Position numbers and translations under genes: made by a program | The notes under the pieces: generated by a model | What the model was told of the DNA's origin: nothing | Database searches by the model: none | Seen by the model: the letters and a program-made list of their open reading frames with translations, nothing else | Shown here: piece by piece, positions 48,879 to 58,946 of the stretch | Numbering within the stretch: position 1 is the stretch's first letter | Layout of the letters: the number at the start of each line of letters is the position of its first letter | NCBI GenBank assembly: GCA_016219175.1 | Contig: JACRCD010000065.1 | Location: 16,706 to 80,705 of the forward strand | Direction of reading: 5' to 3' | From: Deltaproteobacteria bacterium | GTDB lineage: Bacteria > Desulfobacterota > Desulfobulbia > Desulfobulbales > SURF-16 | Length of the DNA: 64,000 bases

Positions 48879-50390
48879 GTGGGAATGGATTTTCTAATAA
48901 TGAATGAAGGGTTTCCCCTTTTAAGCACCATCGTTTTTCTTCCATTGGCAGGGGCGATTATTTTACTCCTGCTGCCGGGTGAAAATGTGCAAAGAAGCTG
49001 GACCATGCTCGTCACCATGGTGACCGCGGCCATATCCCTCCCGCTTTATTCCGGCTTTGACCCCGACACCGCCAAGTATCAATTTGCCGAGCATGTCAGC
49101 TGGATTCCATCGCTGCAGATCAATTACACCCTGGGTATTGACGGCATCAGCCTGCTGCTCGTACTGTTGACAACGCTCATTATGCCTTTGTGTGTTCTCG
49201 GTTCCTGGACCTATATCCAGAAACGGGTGAAGGAATTCATGGTCTGCCTGCTGCTCATGGAGACAGCGATGCTGGGGGTCTTCATGGCCCTTGATTTCGT
49301 TCTCTTTTATGTGCTCTGGGAAGCCATGTTGATTCCCATGTATCTTCTTATCGGCGTCTGGGGCGGGCCGCGCAAGATCTATGCTTCCATCAAGTTTTTT
49401 CTCTACACCCTGGCGGGGTCTGTCATGCTGCTTGTGGCCATCATCGCCCTCTATCTCAAAACCGGGAGTTTCAGCATCCCGATGATGATGGGACAGGAAT
49501 ATTCCTCCACTTTTCAGTTGTGGGTTTTTCTGGCGTTTTTTCTGGCTTTCGCCATCAAAGTCCCCATGTTTCCCTTCCATACCTGGTTGCCTGCCGCCCA
49601 TGTTGAAGCGCCGACTGCGGGCAGTGTTATTCTGGCCAGTATACTGCTGAAGATGGGGACATACGGTTTTCTGCGCTTCTGTCTGCCTATTACCCCCCTG
49701 GCCACCCTCAGCCTTGGACCCTATATCCTGTGGCTGTCGATAGCGGCTATTTTATATGGCGGCTTTACCGCCCTGGCCCAGTCCGACATGAAAAAACTTA
49801 TCGCTTACTCCAGCGTCGGACATATGGGTTTTGTCACCCTCGGCATTTTTTTCCTGAACCGTCAGGGGCTTGAAGGCGCCATATTGCAGATGATTAATCA
49901 TGGCGTGACAACAGGGGCGCTCTTCCTCTGCGTGGGCATGATGTATGAAAGAACCCACAGCCGGGAGATTGCCGATCATTCCGGCATCGCCCAGAACCTG
50001 CCGGTATTTGTCTCCTTCCTGACCGTCTTTTCATTATCGTCCCTGGCATTTCCGGCCACCAATAGTTTCGTTGGCGAATTCCTGGTTCTGGCCGGGGCCT
50101 TCAGCGTCAATAAGGTTATTGCCGGAGCCGCCATTCCCGGGGCCATTCTGGCCGCCGCTTATATGATGCGTTTGCTGCAGCATGTTCTGTTCCGGGGTCC
50201 CGGCCGACCGGACATCGCCGATCTGAATGTCCGAGAGATCGTTACCTTGGCGCCATTGCTCTGCTTTGTCTTCTGGATCGGCCTGGCCCCTGAACCTTTT
50301 TTAAGCGTCATGCATACCAGTGTTGATTATTTGATACAACAGGTTGATGTGGCCAGATCCGCGCACATCGCCATGAACGTGTTTCCGTAA
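48879..50390 (+). CDS. nuoM: NADH-quinone oxidoreductase subunit M
   Basis: 503 residues. 'LFYVLWEAMLIPMYLLIGVWGG' and 'KVPMFPFHTWLPAAHVEAPTAGS' (in part) are typical NuoM motifs with the proton-channel Glu and Lys. It is the third antiporter-like subunit of the cluster and lies 46 bases after the second L-type gene. Confidence 0.96.
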   Translation: MGMDFLIMNEGFPLLSTIVFLPLAGAIILLLLPGENVQRSWTMLVTMVTAAISLPLYSGFDPDTAKYQFAEHVSWIPSLQINYTLGIDGISLLLVLLTTLIMPLCVLGSWTYIQKRVKEFMVCLLLMETAMLGVFMALDFVLFYVLWEAMLIPMYLLIGVWGGPRKIYASIKFFLYTLAGSVMLLVAIIALYLKTGSFSIPMMMGQEYSSTFQLWVFLAFFLAFAIKVPMFPFHTWLPAAHVEAPTAGSVILASILLKMGTYGFLRFCLPITPLATLSLGPYILWLSIAAILYGGFTALAQSDMKKLIAYSSVGHMGFVTLGIFFLNRQGLEGAILQMINHGVTTGALFLCVGMMYERTHSREIADHSGIAQNLPVFVSFLTVFSLSSLAFPATNSFVGEFLVLAGAFSVNKVIAGAAIPGAILAAAYMMRLLQHVLFRGPGRPDIADLNVREIVTLAPLLCFVFWIGLAPEPFLSVMHTSVDYLIQQVDVARSAHIAMNVFP

Positions 50391-50480
50391 TAGTTTTGAT
50401 GAGGCGGCGCAGGTCATTATTTACTGCGTGGAAAAATATTTAGGCAAACAGATATTCAGTATACAGTAAAAGGATTACAC

Positions 50481-51896
50481 ATGTTGTTTGCACCAGAATT
50501 ATTACTGTTGATAGGAAGTTTGGTTCTCTTCTGTCTCTGTCTCGGGAAGGGAAATGGAAAACTTGCGAAAAATCTAACCCTGGGGCTGGCTATCGCCGCA
50601 AGCCTTTTGAGCCTTGCCACGCTGAATATGAAAGGCAGCATGTTTTATGATGCCTACCATGTGGATCTTTTTTCGCAGCTTTTCAAGCTCGGCATATCCG
50701 TGGGCTTTGTTGCCGTGCTCATGTTCGGCAGCGAGTTAAAGGGCATTGATGACCGGATGCGGCCCGAATATTTTCTCTTCATGGTCCTGAGTACAATCGG
50801 TTTGATGATGCTGGTCAGCAGTGTTGAGCTGCTTACCCTGTTCATTGCCCTGGAACTTTCTTCTTACTCGCTCTACCTCATGGTGCCGATGCGCGACGAC
50901 CACGGCGGTTTGCGCATCCAGATGGAAGCCGCCATCAAATACATTCTGTTCGGGGCAGTAGCCACCGGAATCATGCTTTATGGCATGAGCTTTATTTATG
51001 GTCTGACCGGAACGACCTATTTCGTCGAACTGATTCCTAAATTGCACACGTTGGCCTCGACGCCCACGGCAATGCTGGCCATTGCCCTGTTCATGTCCGG
51101 ATTTTTCTACAAACTTGCCGTATTCCCCTTTCATTTCTGGGTTCCGGATGTTTATCAGGGGGCTTCAAATGTCACCACCGCCTTCATCGCCTCCATTCCG
51201 AAACTTGGCGCTGTCGCTTTGTTGATCCGCATTACGACACTGGTCGCCCCTGTCGGCGGTGAAGCAGTTGTAACCATGTTGATGATTTTGGCTGTCTGCT
51301 CGATGTTTTACGGCAATCTTTCCGCGTTGGTGCAAACCGATGTGAAGCGCATGCTCGGTTTTTCGGGCATTTCCCATGCCGGCTTTGTGCTGCTGGGTTT
51401 GCTGACCTTGAAAGATACCGGCTATGCGACCTCCATGTATTATATCGCCGGTTACCTTTTTATGAATCTTGCCTGTTTTCTGGTCATCTGCAAGGTTTCC
51501 AGAAATGGGGAGAATGTGACAATTGAAGATCTGAGCGGCCTGTACAAGCGCGCTCCTCTGCTTGCTTTTACCCTGCTGGTTGGCATGATGGCCCTGGCCG
51601 GCATTCCGCCTTTTGTTGGCTTTATGGGGAAATTTATGCTGCTGACCGGAGCGTTGCGCGATGGCCATCTGCCGTTAGTTATTCTTGCCGCGTTAAATAC
51701 GGCCATTGCCATTTACTATTATTTGTCAGTGGTGCGCGTGGCTTTCTGCAGTGCCCCCGAAGAGCGGCCGGATGTCCCTGTTGATATGCTGACAAGACTT
51801 GTCAGCATATCCTTGATTGCTGTTATTATTGCCATGGGCGTTGCCCCAAGGCAGATTCTTGATATTGCCACAATTGCCGTGAAAAGCATTCTTTAA
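50481..51896 (+). CDS. nuoN: NADH-quinone oxidoreductase subunit N
   Basis: 471 residues. 'LLTLFIALELSSYSLYLMV' and 'KLAVFPFHFWVPDVYQGASN' mark NuoN. It is the fourth antiporter-like subunit and the last gene of the operon, followed by a hairpin. No nuoE, nuoF or nuoG follows. Confidence 0.96.
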   Translation: MLFAPELLLLIGSLVLFCLCLGKGNGKLAKNLTLGLAIAASLLSLATLNMKGSMFYDAYHVDLFSQLFKLGISVGFVAVLMFGSELKGIDDRMRPEYFLFMVLSTIGLMMLVSSVELLTLFIALELSSYSLYLMVPMRDDHGGLRIQMEAAIKYILFGAVATGIMLYGMSFIYGLTGTTYFVELIPKLHTLASTPTAMLAIALFMSGFFYKLAVFPFHFWVPDVYQGASNVTTAFIASIPKLGAVALLIRITTLVAPVGGEAVVTMLMILAVCSMFYGNLSALVQTDVKRMLGFSGISHAGFVLLGLLTLKDTGYATSMYYIAGYLFMNLACFLVICKVSRNGENVTIEDLSGLYKRAPLLAFTLLVGMMALAGIPPFVGFMGKFMLLTGALRDGHLPLVILAALNTAIAIYYYLSVVRVAFCSAPEERPDVPVDMLTRLVSISLIAVIIAMGVAPRQILDIATIAVKSIL

Positions 51897-51903
51897 TGCG
51901 TTT

Positions 51904-51948
51904 GGTCAGGCAGGGGAGCTCGCCTTGGAGCTGCTCTGCCTGAGCACC
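51904..51948 (+). terminator. hairpin at the end of the nuo operon
   Basis: TCAGGCAG (51906-51913) pairs with CTGCCTGA (51936-51943), with further GAGCTC/GAGCTG pairing inside. The T tract is poor, so termination may be weak or factor-dependent. Confidence 0.5.
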
Positions 51949-52046
51949 TTATTCCACCATTCTCTCCTGCAAAAGTTTTATCCTGATAAATCTTTTTTTT
52001 GAGTTGCATCTATCTCCAGTCAGAAAGAAGAGCCTAGACTGTCTGC

Positions 52047-52074
52047 TTGACAAGTTAAAAAAAAATAGTATAAT
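52047..52074 (+). promoter_or_regulatory. promoter of tRNA-Gly
   Basis: Perfect TTGACA (52047-52052), a 16-base A-rich spacer and perfect TATAAT (52069-52074), 16 bases before the tRNA. It may also drive the rimP-nusA-infB operon by read-through. Confidence 0.88.
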
Positions 52075-52090
52075 ATAAAATTAACCTTTG

Positions 52091-52166
52091 GCGGACATAG
52101 CTCAGCTGGTAGAGTACAAGCTTCCCAAGCTTGGTGTCGCGGGTTCGAATCCCGTTGTCCGCTCCA
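52091..52166 (+). tRNA. tRNA-Gly (anticodon CCC)
   Basis: Acceptor GCGGACA/TGTCCGC, anticodon stem CAAGC/GCTTG with loop TTCCCAA (anticodon CCC), T loop GGTTCGAATCC, encoded CCA. It stands 5' to rimP-nusA-infB, as a tRNA gene also does in E. coli (metY). Confidence 0.95.
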
Positions 52167-52178
52167 AGTAAGCAACTT

Positions 52179-52208
52179 GGCCCGGTATTTTTCATGGCGG
52201 GTTTTTTT
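52179..52208 (+). terminator. terminator after tRNA-Gly
   Basis: CCCG...CGGG short stem followed by seven T, 15 bases after the tRNA. The stem is weak, so partial read-through into rimP is likely. Confidence 0.45.
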
Positions 52209-52354
52209 GCGCATGGGGGCGAGATTATCGATTCCTCCGGGCGCTGTGGCGGCTGTCCTCGGCAACGGCGGCAGTTGTCATGTATTCAGGCTGTCAGGTG
52301 GATGCGAGATCGTTCCCTTGACTGGATGGACTTTCAGTATCCATCTGCAGACAA

Positions 52355-52380
52355 AGTGGGCTATGCCCGCTTTTTTTATT
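52355..52380 (+). terminator. attenuator-like terminator in the rimP leader
   Basis: AGTGGGC-TAT-GCCCGCT stem (one G-T pair) followed by seven T, 39 bases before the rimP ATG. A second hairpin (GATGGA/TCCATC, about 52326-52347) precedes it. With no promoter visible between it and rimP, it is probably a regulated stop. Confidence 0.7.
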
Positions 52381-52418
52381 TTTGAGTTAGGTGTAAAAGA
52401 GTATCATAGTATTTTGAG

Positions 52419-52883
52419 ATGACCTCACATAAAGATCATATCGCAGTTGAAGTCGGACGGCTGATAGAGCCAGTGCTTGCTGAAAATCGTTTGGAGCTTG
52501 TTGACGTTCAGTTCCGCCAGGAGCAGTTTGGCTGGGTGCTCAGGGTTATTATTTTCAAGGAAGGCGGCACGGCTGTTGAAGACTGCGCAAAGGTGAGCCG
52601 CGAGCTAAGTCATCTGCTTGATATTGAGGATCTGATTCCGCAAAAGTACCATTTGGAAGTTTCCTCGCCCGGCTTGGATCGTCCTTTGCAGACCGAACGG
52701 GATTTTTTGCGAAATAAAGGTGGGAAGGTCAAACTGACAATTGAAAGTGATGGGCAGCTTGACACGGTTATCGGAATAATTCAAGATGTGCAGGCGGGGA
52801 TGCTCTTGCTGGAAAGTGGAGCAGGAATAGTTTCCTACAACCTGGATGCAATAAAAAAAGCAAGGCTTGAAATCGAGTTTTAA
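52419..52883 (+). CDS. rimP: ribosome maturation factor RimP
   Basis: 154 residues, helps 30S subunit assembly. '[28 protein letters not shown]' and '[20 protein letters not shown]' are the family signatures. It is first in rimP-nusA-ylxR-infB-rbfA-nrnA-truB-rpsO. Confidence 0.95.
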   Translation: MTSHKDHIAVEVGRLIEPVLAENRLELVDVQFRQEQFGWVLRVIIFKEGGTAVEDCAKVSRELSHLLDIEDLIPQKYHLEVSSPGLDRPLQTERDFLRNKGGKVKLTIESDGQLDTVIGIIQDVQAGMLLLESGAGIVSYNLDAIKKARLEIEF

Positions 52884-52963
52884 GCAAGCCTTCCCTGATT
52901 TAAATATGTGCCGGTTTCACCCGTTTTAACAGCCTGTATGGGTTGAAATTGTGGAGAAAGATA

Positions 52964-54226
52964 ATGCTATCAGATTTGAAGAGAATAATAGACCAGATAA
53001 GCCGTGACAAGGGAATTGACAGGCAGCTTCTCGTTGAGGCGCTGGAAGAGGCTGTATTGTCAGCCGCCAAAAAAAGGTATGGATCGCGACGCGAGATAGA
53101 AGTTAAGTTCAATGATGAATTTGGTGAAGTAGAGCTCTTTCAATTCCGCAAGGTTGTTGAAGAGGTGGCGGATGAGCAGACCGAGGTTTCAATCGATGAG
53201 GCCAAGCGGCTGGACCCCGAAGTAGAGCTCGGTGACGAGCTTGGTTCCAAAATGGAAAATGTTTCGGATCTCGGCCGGATAGCCGCCCAGTCTGCAAAAC
53301 AGGTTATCATCCAGAAAATGAAGGATGCCGAGCGCGGCGTTATCTTTGATATGTATAGAGATCGGAAGGGCGAGATCGTAAACGGCATAGTGCAACGTTT
53401 CGAGCGCGGCAACATGATCATTAATCTTGGCCGGACCGATGCCTTGCTGCCCAAGAAAGAACAGATGCCAAGGCGTTCATACCGTCAGGGAGATCGCATT
53501 CGGGCCTATCTGATGGAGGTGCGGCAGGATGTTCGTGATCAGCAGTTGATATTAAGCCGGACGTGTAATGAGTTTCTGATCAAGTTATTTGAAATGGAAG
53601 TGCCTGAAATTTCAGAAGGGATTGTTAAGATAATCGGGGCCTGCCGCGAGCCCGGTTCCCGGGCCAAGATTGCGGTGGCATCGTCCGAGCCTGATGTTGA
53701 TCCTGTTGGCGCCTGCGTGGGAATGAAGGGTTCCCGGGTGCAGAATGTTGTGCAGGAGCTTCAGGGTGAGAAAATTGATATTGTGCCCTGGAGTCCGGAT
53801 CCGGCAAAATATGTTTCCAATGCCCTTGCTCCGGCCCAGGTATCCATGGTTGTTGTTGATGAGGATAAAAAAACACTGCTCGTGGTTGTTCCGGATGATC
53901 AACTTTCCCTTGCCATCGGCAGACAGGGCCAGAATGTTCGACTCGCATCCCAGTTGCTTGGCTGGCGCATTGATGTTAAAAGCGAACAAAGATATTCCAA
54001 AATGACGGAGGCAGGGTTTCAGTCTCTGCTGCGCGTTCGGGGCGTCAATGAAAGACTTGCGGAAAGCCTTTATGACGGCGGGATCACTTCTGCCCAGGAA
54101 TTATCCGGCGCGGACGTGGCCGAACTGGCCAAGGTGTCCGGCTGTAGCGAGGTTGAATTGCAGGCGCTGAAGGATGAGGCTGGGCGGGTTATGCAAGAGG
54201 TTGAAATGGAGCAGGCAGGAGATTGA
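52964..54226 (+). CDS. nusA: transcription termination/antitermination factor NusA
   Basis: 420 residues from the ATG at 52964 (GGAG 9 bases ahead; an earlier in-frame ATG at 52943 lacks support). Domains: RNA polymerase-binding N-domain ('LVEALEEAVLSAAKKRYG'), S1 ('GEIVNGIVQRFERGNMIINLG'), two KH domains ('PVGACVGMKGSRVQNVVQEL', 'LAIGRQGQNVRLASQLLGW') and one C-terminal helix-hairpin-helix region. It could control the leader terminator upstream of its own operon. Confidence 0.96.
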   Translation: MLSDLKRIIDQISRDKGIDRQLLVEALEEAVLSAAKKRYGSRREIEVKFNDEFGEVELFQFRKVVEEVADEQTEVSIDEAKRLDPEVELGDELGSKMENVSDLGRIAAQSAKQVIIQKMKDAERGVIFDMYRDRKGEIVNGIVQRFERGNMIINLGRTDALLPKKEQMPRRSYRQGDRIRAYLMEVRQDVRDQQLILSRTCNEFLIKLFEMEVPEISEGIVKIIGACREPGSRAKIAVASSEPDVDPVGACVGMKGSRVQNVVQELQGEKIDIVPWSPDPAKYVSNALAPAQVSMVVVDEDKKTLLVVVPDDQLSLAIGRQGQNVRLASQLLGWRIDVKSEQRYSKMTEAGFQSLLRVRGVNERLAESLYDGGITSAQELSGADVAELAKVSGCSEVELQALKDEAGRVMQEVEMEQAGD

Positions 54227-54289
54227 AATTTGCCGGAATCCCTCAGTGGGACGGCAACCGCGCGACTAAAATAAAGAAGGGCGTATGTG

Positions 54290-54592
54290 ATGAATAGAAC
54301 AGGGGCAATGTCTGAATCCCGGATGGTGGTCGCCAAGGACAAACATGAGTCTCCCGTGCGGACGTGCCTTGGCTGCGGCCAGACAAAAAAAAAGCGTGAT
54401 CTTCTCCGCTTTGCGGTATTAAATGGGCTCATTTCCGTTGATAAGGAATATACATTACCAGGTCGGGGCGTCTACTGCTGCCGACTGGAGAAATGTCTCC
54501 ATTTTATGATGAAAAAGGAACGGAAGGTTGCCAGAGCGCTTCGCTGTGAGAAACTTACATGGCATGATGGCTTATTATCCTTGTTGAAGTAG
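54290..54592 (+). CDS. ylxR: YlxR-family (DUF448) RNA-binding protein
   Basis: 100 residues from the ATG at 54290 (adjacent GTG at 54287). 'ESPVRTCLGCGQTKKKRDLLRFA' and 'LPGRGVYCCRLEKCL' match the YlxR fold, with GRG(A/V)Y motif. It lies between nusA and infB, its standard place. YlxR proteins bind RNA; some affect transcription. Confidence 0.9.
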   Translation: MNRTGAMSESRMVVAKDKHESPVRTCLGCGQTKKKRDLLRFAVLNGLISVDKEYTLPGRGVYCCRLEKCLHFMMKKERKVARALRCEKLTWHDGLLSLLK

Positions 54593-54650
54593 CCAAGGCT
54601 GAGAATAGTGTAGTGAATATATTGTAGAGTGGCAGTTTCAGGAGCATATA

Positions 54651-57539
54651 ATGGGAAAAATCCGGGTATACGAGTTGGCCAAGGAAGCTGGGGTTGAAAG
54701 TAAGTATTTGACCGCCCAACTCATTGAACTAGGCTATAATGTTCGTGCCTATAACTCAACTCTTGAGGATGAGATGGCTGAAGAAATCCGGCATAGACTT
54801 GGTTTTAAAAAAGTTGAAGTGCAAGAAAAAAGAATTGAGAGCAAAGGCCGGACCACTATCATCCGCAGACGGACGCCAACGGCTGCGGAACTGCCGGAGA
54901 TCACGGAGGAGTTCCCGGATAAGGTAACGGAAGAGGTCTCCGTCGCCGGAAAGGAAGCTGAGCGGGAAGATTTATTGCAAAAAGAATCCGCGGGCCAGCC
55001 GGAGGAAAAAACGGTATTTGCGGAGAGCGCATCACCGCTTGAGGAAAGGGGTGGACTGGAAGAAGCCGCGTCTGCAATGAAGGGCGAAATGCTTTCCGGG
55101 ATGGAAACCGCCGGCAAGGAAGAAAAAGGTGCGGCCCGTGTCGATTTGCCTGCTGTGGCAGCAAGTGCGGCCGAGGAAAAGTTGCCTGAAGAAATAGCGG
55201 CAAAGATGGATAAGCAAGAGCTGGAAATGGTGGACTCAGCCGTAGAGACCCAGCCGCAAGGCAAGGAAATGCCTGAGCCCGCAGAGGTCGTCTCTGTCCG
55301 GGAAACTGGGGTGGAAGCTGTGATGCAGGTTGAGCCGGATAGGATCCTGTCTGGCGAAACTGAGTTGACAAAAGAGGAAATTGCCGCGCAGGCGAAACGG
55401 CGCAAGGGGTTCGCGAAAATTATCGGCCGAACGGAAATTCCGATGCCGGTTGTCGAAGTCAAGCCCCCGCCTAAGAAGGTAGTAGAAAAGCCGAAAAAAG
55501 CGAAAATCGGCACCCAGCCGGAAGTTGAGACCGAAGAGGTCCCGGTTGATGAAGCAGGCAAAGGCAAAAAATCGAAGCGGTTTGTCAAGTTTAGTCCTGA
55601 ACCTGGCGTTGGCCGGTTCAAAAAAGGCGCAAAGCGGCAAGGCGGCGCCGATGTGGAAGCTGATGAAATTGCTCAGCTGGGCGCGCGCATAGCATCTGGA
55701 GTACGGGTAATCCGAGGCCACAGAGGGACTCCCAGAAAGAAGAGACGCGAAGAAGAGGTTCAACCTGTCAGCGAAACAAAGGCCATAAAAAAGCGCATCA
55801 AGGTTCTGGAGACGATTTCCGTTGGCGACCTTGCCCATAGAATGGGCGTGAAGGCCAGTGAAATCATAGCAAAATTGATGAGCCTGAGCATTATGGCTAC
55901 AGTGAATCAGGCCCTTGACGTGGACACCGCGACCCTCGTGGCCGCCGATTTCGGCTTTGAGGTTGAGCAGGGCATGACGGAAGAACAGTCCGTAATCAAT
56001 TTTGAAGAATCTGAAAGCGGCGGCATGCCTCTTCCCCGTCCTCCGGTTGTGACGGTAATGGGCCATGTTGATCATGGCAAAACATCCATCCTTGATGCAA
56101 TACGTAATACGGATGTTGCCGCCGGTGAGGCTGGCGGTATCACCCAGCACATTGGCGCCCATTATGTACGTGCGTTGAAAGGCGACCTTGTCTTTCTCGA
56201 TACCCCGGGACATGCGGCATTCACGGAGATGCGTTCCCGCGGCGCCCAAGTCACGGATGTCGTTGTGCTGGTCGTAGCCGCGGACGATGGGGTAATGGAT
56301 CAGACCAAGGAAGCGATCAACCATGCCAAGGCCGCCGGGGTGCCGATTCTCGTTGCGGTAAACAAGATTGATAAGCCTAATGCCGATCCTGCCAGGGTCA
56401 AGCGGGAATTGGCTGATCTCAATCTTGTCCCGGAAGAATGGGGCGGTGAAACAATTTATTGTGAAACCTCGGCCAAGCAGGGCGTAGGGATTGATGAGCT
56501 GGTCGAAAGCATTCTCCTGCAGACAGAGATTCTTGAGCTGAAGGCCGATCCGAAGCGGCGGGCGAAAGGCTGGGTTATTGAGGCGCAGCTTCATAAAGGG
56601 CGCGGGCCGGTGGCGACAGTGCTGGTGCAGCATGGAACGTTGCGGGTCGGCGACCATTTTGTGGCTGGAAATTATAGCGGTAAGGTGCGCTCGTTGACTG
56701 ATGACAAGGGGCGCAAGGTTGAAGAGGCCGGCCCGTCAATGCCGGTGGAAATCCAGGGGCTAAGCGGCGTACCCAAAGCCGGCGATGAATTTGTGGTCGT
56801 GCCCGATGAAAAGATGGCGCGAAGCGTAAGCAGTGATAGGCAGCTGAAGAGCCGGGAGTCTGAACTTGCCAGCAGTACCAAGATTTCACTGGATAATCTC
56901 TTCGAGAAGCTGCAGGAAGGGGAAATGAAAGAGCTGCGCGTTGTCCTGCGGGCTGACGTGCAGGGCACACTGGAGGCCTTTGGCAAGGCAATTCAGGAGC
57001 TGAGCACGGACGCGATCAAGGTGAAGATTCTCCATGCCGGCACCGGTACGATTATCGAATCGGATGTATTGCTGGCTGCGGCTTCGGATGCCCTGATCAT
57101 CGGCTTTAATGTAAGGCCAAGCGGCAAAGTGGCTGATCTGGCCAAATCGGAAAATGTTGACCTGCGTTTCTACGATGTTATTTATCATGCCTTGGACGAT
57201 ATCAAAAAGGCCATGGTCGGCCTGCTTGAGCCGACTTTTGAAGAAAAGGTAATTGGCACGGCAGAGGTTCGCAATACCTTTCACGTTCCGAAGGTGGGGA
57301 CAATCGCAGGCTGCTATGTGACTAATGGCAAGCTTGAGCGCAACGCCCATGTCCGCCTGTTGCGGGAGGGGGTAGTTATCTTCACCGGCAGGATTTCATC
57401 TCTGAAAAGATTTAAAGACGATGCCAGGGAAGTGCTAACCGGATACGAATGCGGTGTGGGCATTGAAAATTATAACGATATCAAGGAAGGCGACCTGCTT
57501 GAGGGTTTCATCATGGAGGAGACCGAGGCGGCGCTGTAG
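54651..57539 (+). CDS. infB: translation initiation factor IF-2
   Basis: 962 residues. The N-terminal IF2_N motif ('[21 protein letters not shown]') is followed by about 300 residues of Glu/Ala/Lys-rich low-complexity linker, a second IF2_N-like segment ('[21 protein letters not shown]'), the G domain ('[18 protein letters not shown]', '[16 protein letters not shown]', 'NKIDK') and domains II-IV. It delivers fMet-tRNA to the 30S subunit. Confidence 0.97.
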   Translation: MGKIRVYELAKEAGVESKYLTAQLIELGYNVRAYNSTLEDEMAEEIRHRLGFKKVEVQEKRIESKGRTTIIRRRTPTAAELPEITEEFPDKVTEEVSVAGKEAEREDLLQKESAGQPEEKTVFAESASPLEERGGLEEAASAMKGEMLSGMETAGKEEKGAARVDLPAVAASAAEEKLPEEIAAKMDKQELEMVDSAVETQPQGKEMPEPAEVVSVRETGVEAVMQVEPDRILSGETELTKEEIAAQAKRRKGFAKIIGRTEIPMPVVEVKPPPKKVVEKPKKAKIGTQPEVETEEVPVDEAGKGKKSKRFVKFSPEPGVGRFKKGAKRQGGADVEADEIAQLGARIASGVRVIRGHRGTPRKKRREEEVQPVSETKAIKKRIKVLETISVGDLAHRMGVKASEIIAKLMSLSIMATVNQALDVDTATLVAADFGFEVEQGMTEEQSVINFEESESGGMPLPRPPVVTVMGHVDHGKTSILDAIRNTDVAAGEAGGITQHIGAHYVRALKGDLVFLDTPGHAAFTEMRSRGAQVTDVVVLVVAADDGVMDQTKEAINHAKAAGVPILVAVNKIDKPNADPARVKRELADLNLVPEEWGGETIYCETSAKQGVGIDELVESILLQTEILELKADPKRRAKGWVIEAQLHKGRGPVATVLVQHGTLRVGDHFVAGNYSGKVRSLTDDKGRKVEEAGPSMPVEIQGLSGVPKAGDEFVVVPDEKMARSVSSDRQLKSRESELASSTKISLDNLFEKLQEGEMKELRVVLRADVQGTLEAFGKAIQELSTDAIKVKILHAGTGTIIESDVLLAAASDALIIGFNVRPSGKVADLAKSENVDLRFYDVIYHALDDIKKAMVGLLEPTFEEKVIGTAEVRNTFHVPKVGTIAGCYVTNGKLERNAHVRLLREGVVIFTGRISSLKRFKDDAREVLTGYECGVGIENYNDIKEGDLLEGFIMEETEAAL

Positions 57540-57568
57540 TCTCTTGCGTTTTCGCCTTAGAATATCCC

Positions 57569-58009
57569 ATGGCTGCTGCAAAGAATAAATCCGATAAATC
57601 CCGTTTCAGTTTGCCGGCCGGACTTAGCCCGGAGCCCAAGAGGCGCCCGGTCAGGGTGGCGGATACCATCAGGAATGAAGTTTCCATGCTTCTTCTTCTC
57701 AAGGTGAAGGATCCGGCGCTGCGGAATGTAACCATTATCCATGTGAACGTGAGCAATGATTTGAGCCGCGCCAAGATTTATTATACATGCCCCCCGGAAA
57801 CAGATAAAAAAGTTCGCGAGGGGCTGAACAGGGCCAAAGGATTTATTCGAACTTACTTGGCAAAAGAATTACAGATGCGTTATGTTCCCGAGTTAGTATT
57901 TTTCTCTGACCCATCAGTTGATTATGATGAGAAGATGCAAAAAATCTTTCAGGAGATAGCCAGCGAAAATGAATCAGGCACTGACGGAAATCATTCCGGT
58001 TCTCAGTAA
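57569..58009 (+). CDS. rbfA: ribosome-binding factor A
   Basis: 146 residues with a KH-type fold ('RVADTIRNEVSMLLLLKVKDP', 'VNVSNDLSRAKIYYTC', 'RYVPELVFFSDPSVDYDEKM'). It acts in late 30S maturation. The N-terminal 27 residues are Lys/Ser/Pro-rich. Its last 41 bases overlap the next gene. Confidence 0.93.
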   Translation: MAAAKNKSDKSRFSLPAGLSPEPKRRPVRVADTIRNEVSMLLLLKVKDPALRNVTIIHVNVSNDLSRAKIYYTCPPETDKKVREGLNRAKGFIRTYLAKELQMRYVPELVFFSDPSVDYDEKMQKIFQEIASENESGTDGNHSGSQ

Positions 58010-58946
58010 TGCGCGCAACGTTCTGATTGCAACCCATGTCTTCCCGGACGCAGATGCCCTGGGAGCCCAGCTTGCTCTCGGCAACATCTTACGATCCATG
58101 GGTAAACAGGTTTATCTCTACAGTGAAGAGCCTGCGCATTACATACTTGAGTTCCTGCCCGGCGCCGGCAAGCTTAATATCGGCCTGCCTCCGCTTGACC
58201 GGTTTGATTGCGGGGTGGCGCTGGATTGCGGCGATGATATGCGGCTGGGTGAGAAGAGGGAGCATCTCCTGACCATTCACCCCTTTGTTGTTATTGATCA
58301 CCATACCGGTCATAGAAATTTCGGCGATATTCGCTGGGTGGACCAGGGAAAATCATCCACCGGCGAGATGGTGTATGAGCTGGCGCAAGGAATGGGGGCG
58401 GCAATTGACTATGATACGGCCTATTGTCTCTATTCCGCCATTGTTTCCGATACCGGATCCTTCAAGTATGCATCGACCACCCCTGATACGCTGCGCATTG
58501 CCGGAGATCTGATCGCAAAAGGGGTCAAGCCTGCCGAGATTTCCGGGAAAATTTTTGATAACTTTACCCGGAACCGGTTGCTGCTGCTGCAGGAAGTACT
58601 GGCGACCCTGGCGCTTTATGAAGATGAACAGCTGGCTGTTATAACGGTAACCAGGCAATTATACGAAAAAACAGGGACCACCCCTGCGGATACCGAATTG
58701 TTCATCAATTACCCGCGCTCGCTTGAAACAGTAAAAATAGCCGCCTTTGTAAAGGAAGCGAAGGATTATGTCGGCGTCAGCCTGCGCTCAAAAGGGCAAT
58801 ATGACGTCGCGCAGGTGGCCAGAAAGTTTGGCGGGGGTGGGCATCGCAATGCCGCCGGCTTTAAGTTGCCGAATAAATCCATTGCCGAGGTGCAAAAGGA
58901 GCTTTTGGCTGAGTTGCACGTTGTGCTGGAGCTGGCAGGGAAATAG
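57969..58946 (+). CDS. nrnA: DHH/DHHA1 bifunctional oligoribonuclease/pAp phosphatase, NrnA-like
   Basis: 325 residues. DHH motifs are 'VFPDADALGAQLAL', 'VALDCGDDMRLG', 'VIDHHTGHRNFGD' and 'IVSDTGSFKYAST'. The DHHA1 domain ends with 'FGGGGHRNAAGFKLP'. NrnA-type enzymes degrade short oligoribonucleotides and 3'-phosphoadenosine 5'-phosphate. It overlaps rbfA by 41 bases and abuts truB, the usual order. Confidence 0.9.
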   Translation: MNQALTEIIPVLSNARNVLIATHVFPDADALGAQLALGNILRSMGKQVYLYSEEPAHYILEFLPGAGKLNIGLPPLDRFDCGVALDCGDDMRLGEKREHLLTIHPFVVIDHHTGHRNFGDIRWVDQGKSSTGEMVYELAQGMGAAIDYDTAYCLYSAIVSDTGSFKYASTTPDTLRIAGDLIAKGVKPAEISGKIFDNFTRNRLLLLQEVLATLALYEDEQLAVITVTRQLYEKTGTTPADTELFINYPRSLETVKIAAFVKEAKDYVGVSLRSKGQYDVAQVARKFGGGGHRNAAGFKLPNKSIAEVQKELLAELHVVLELAGK

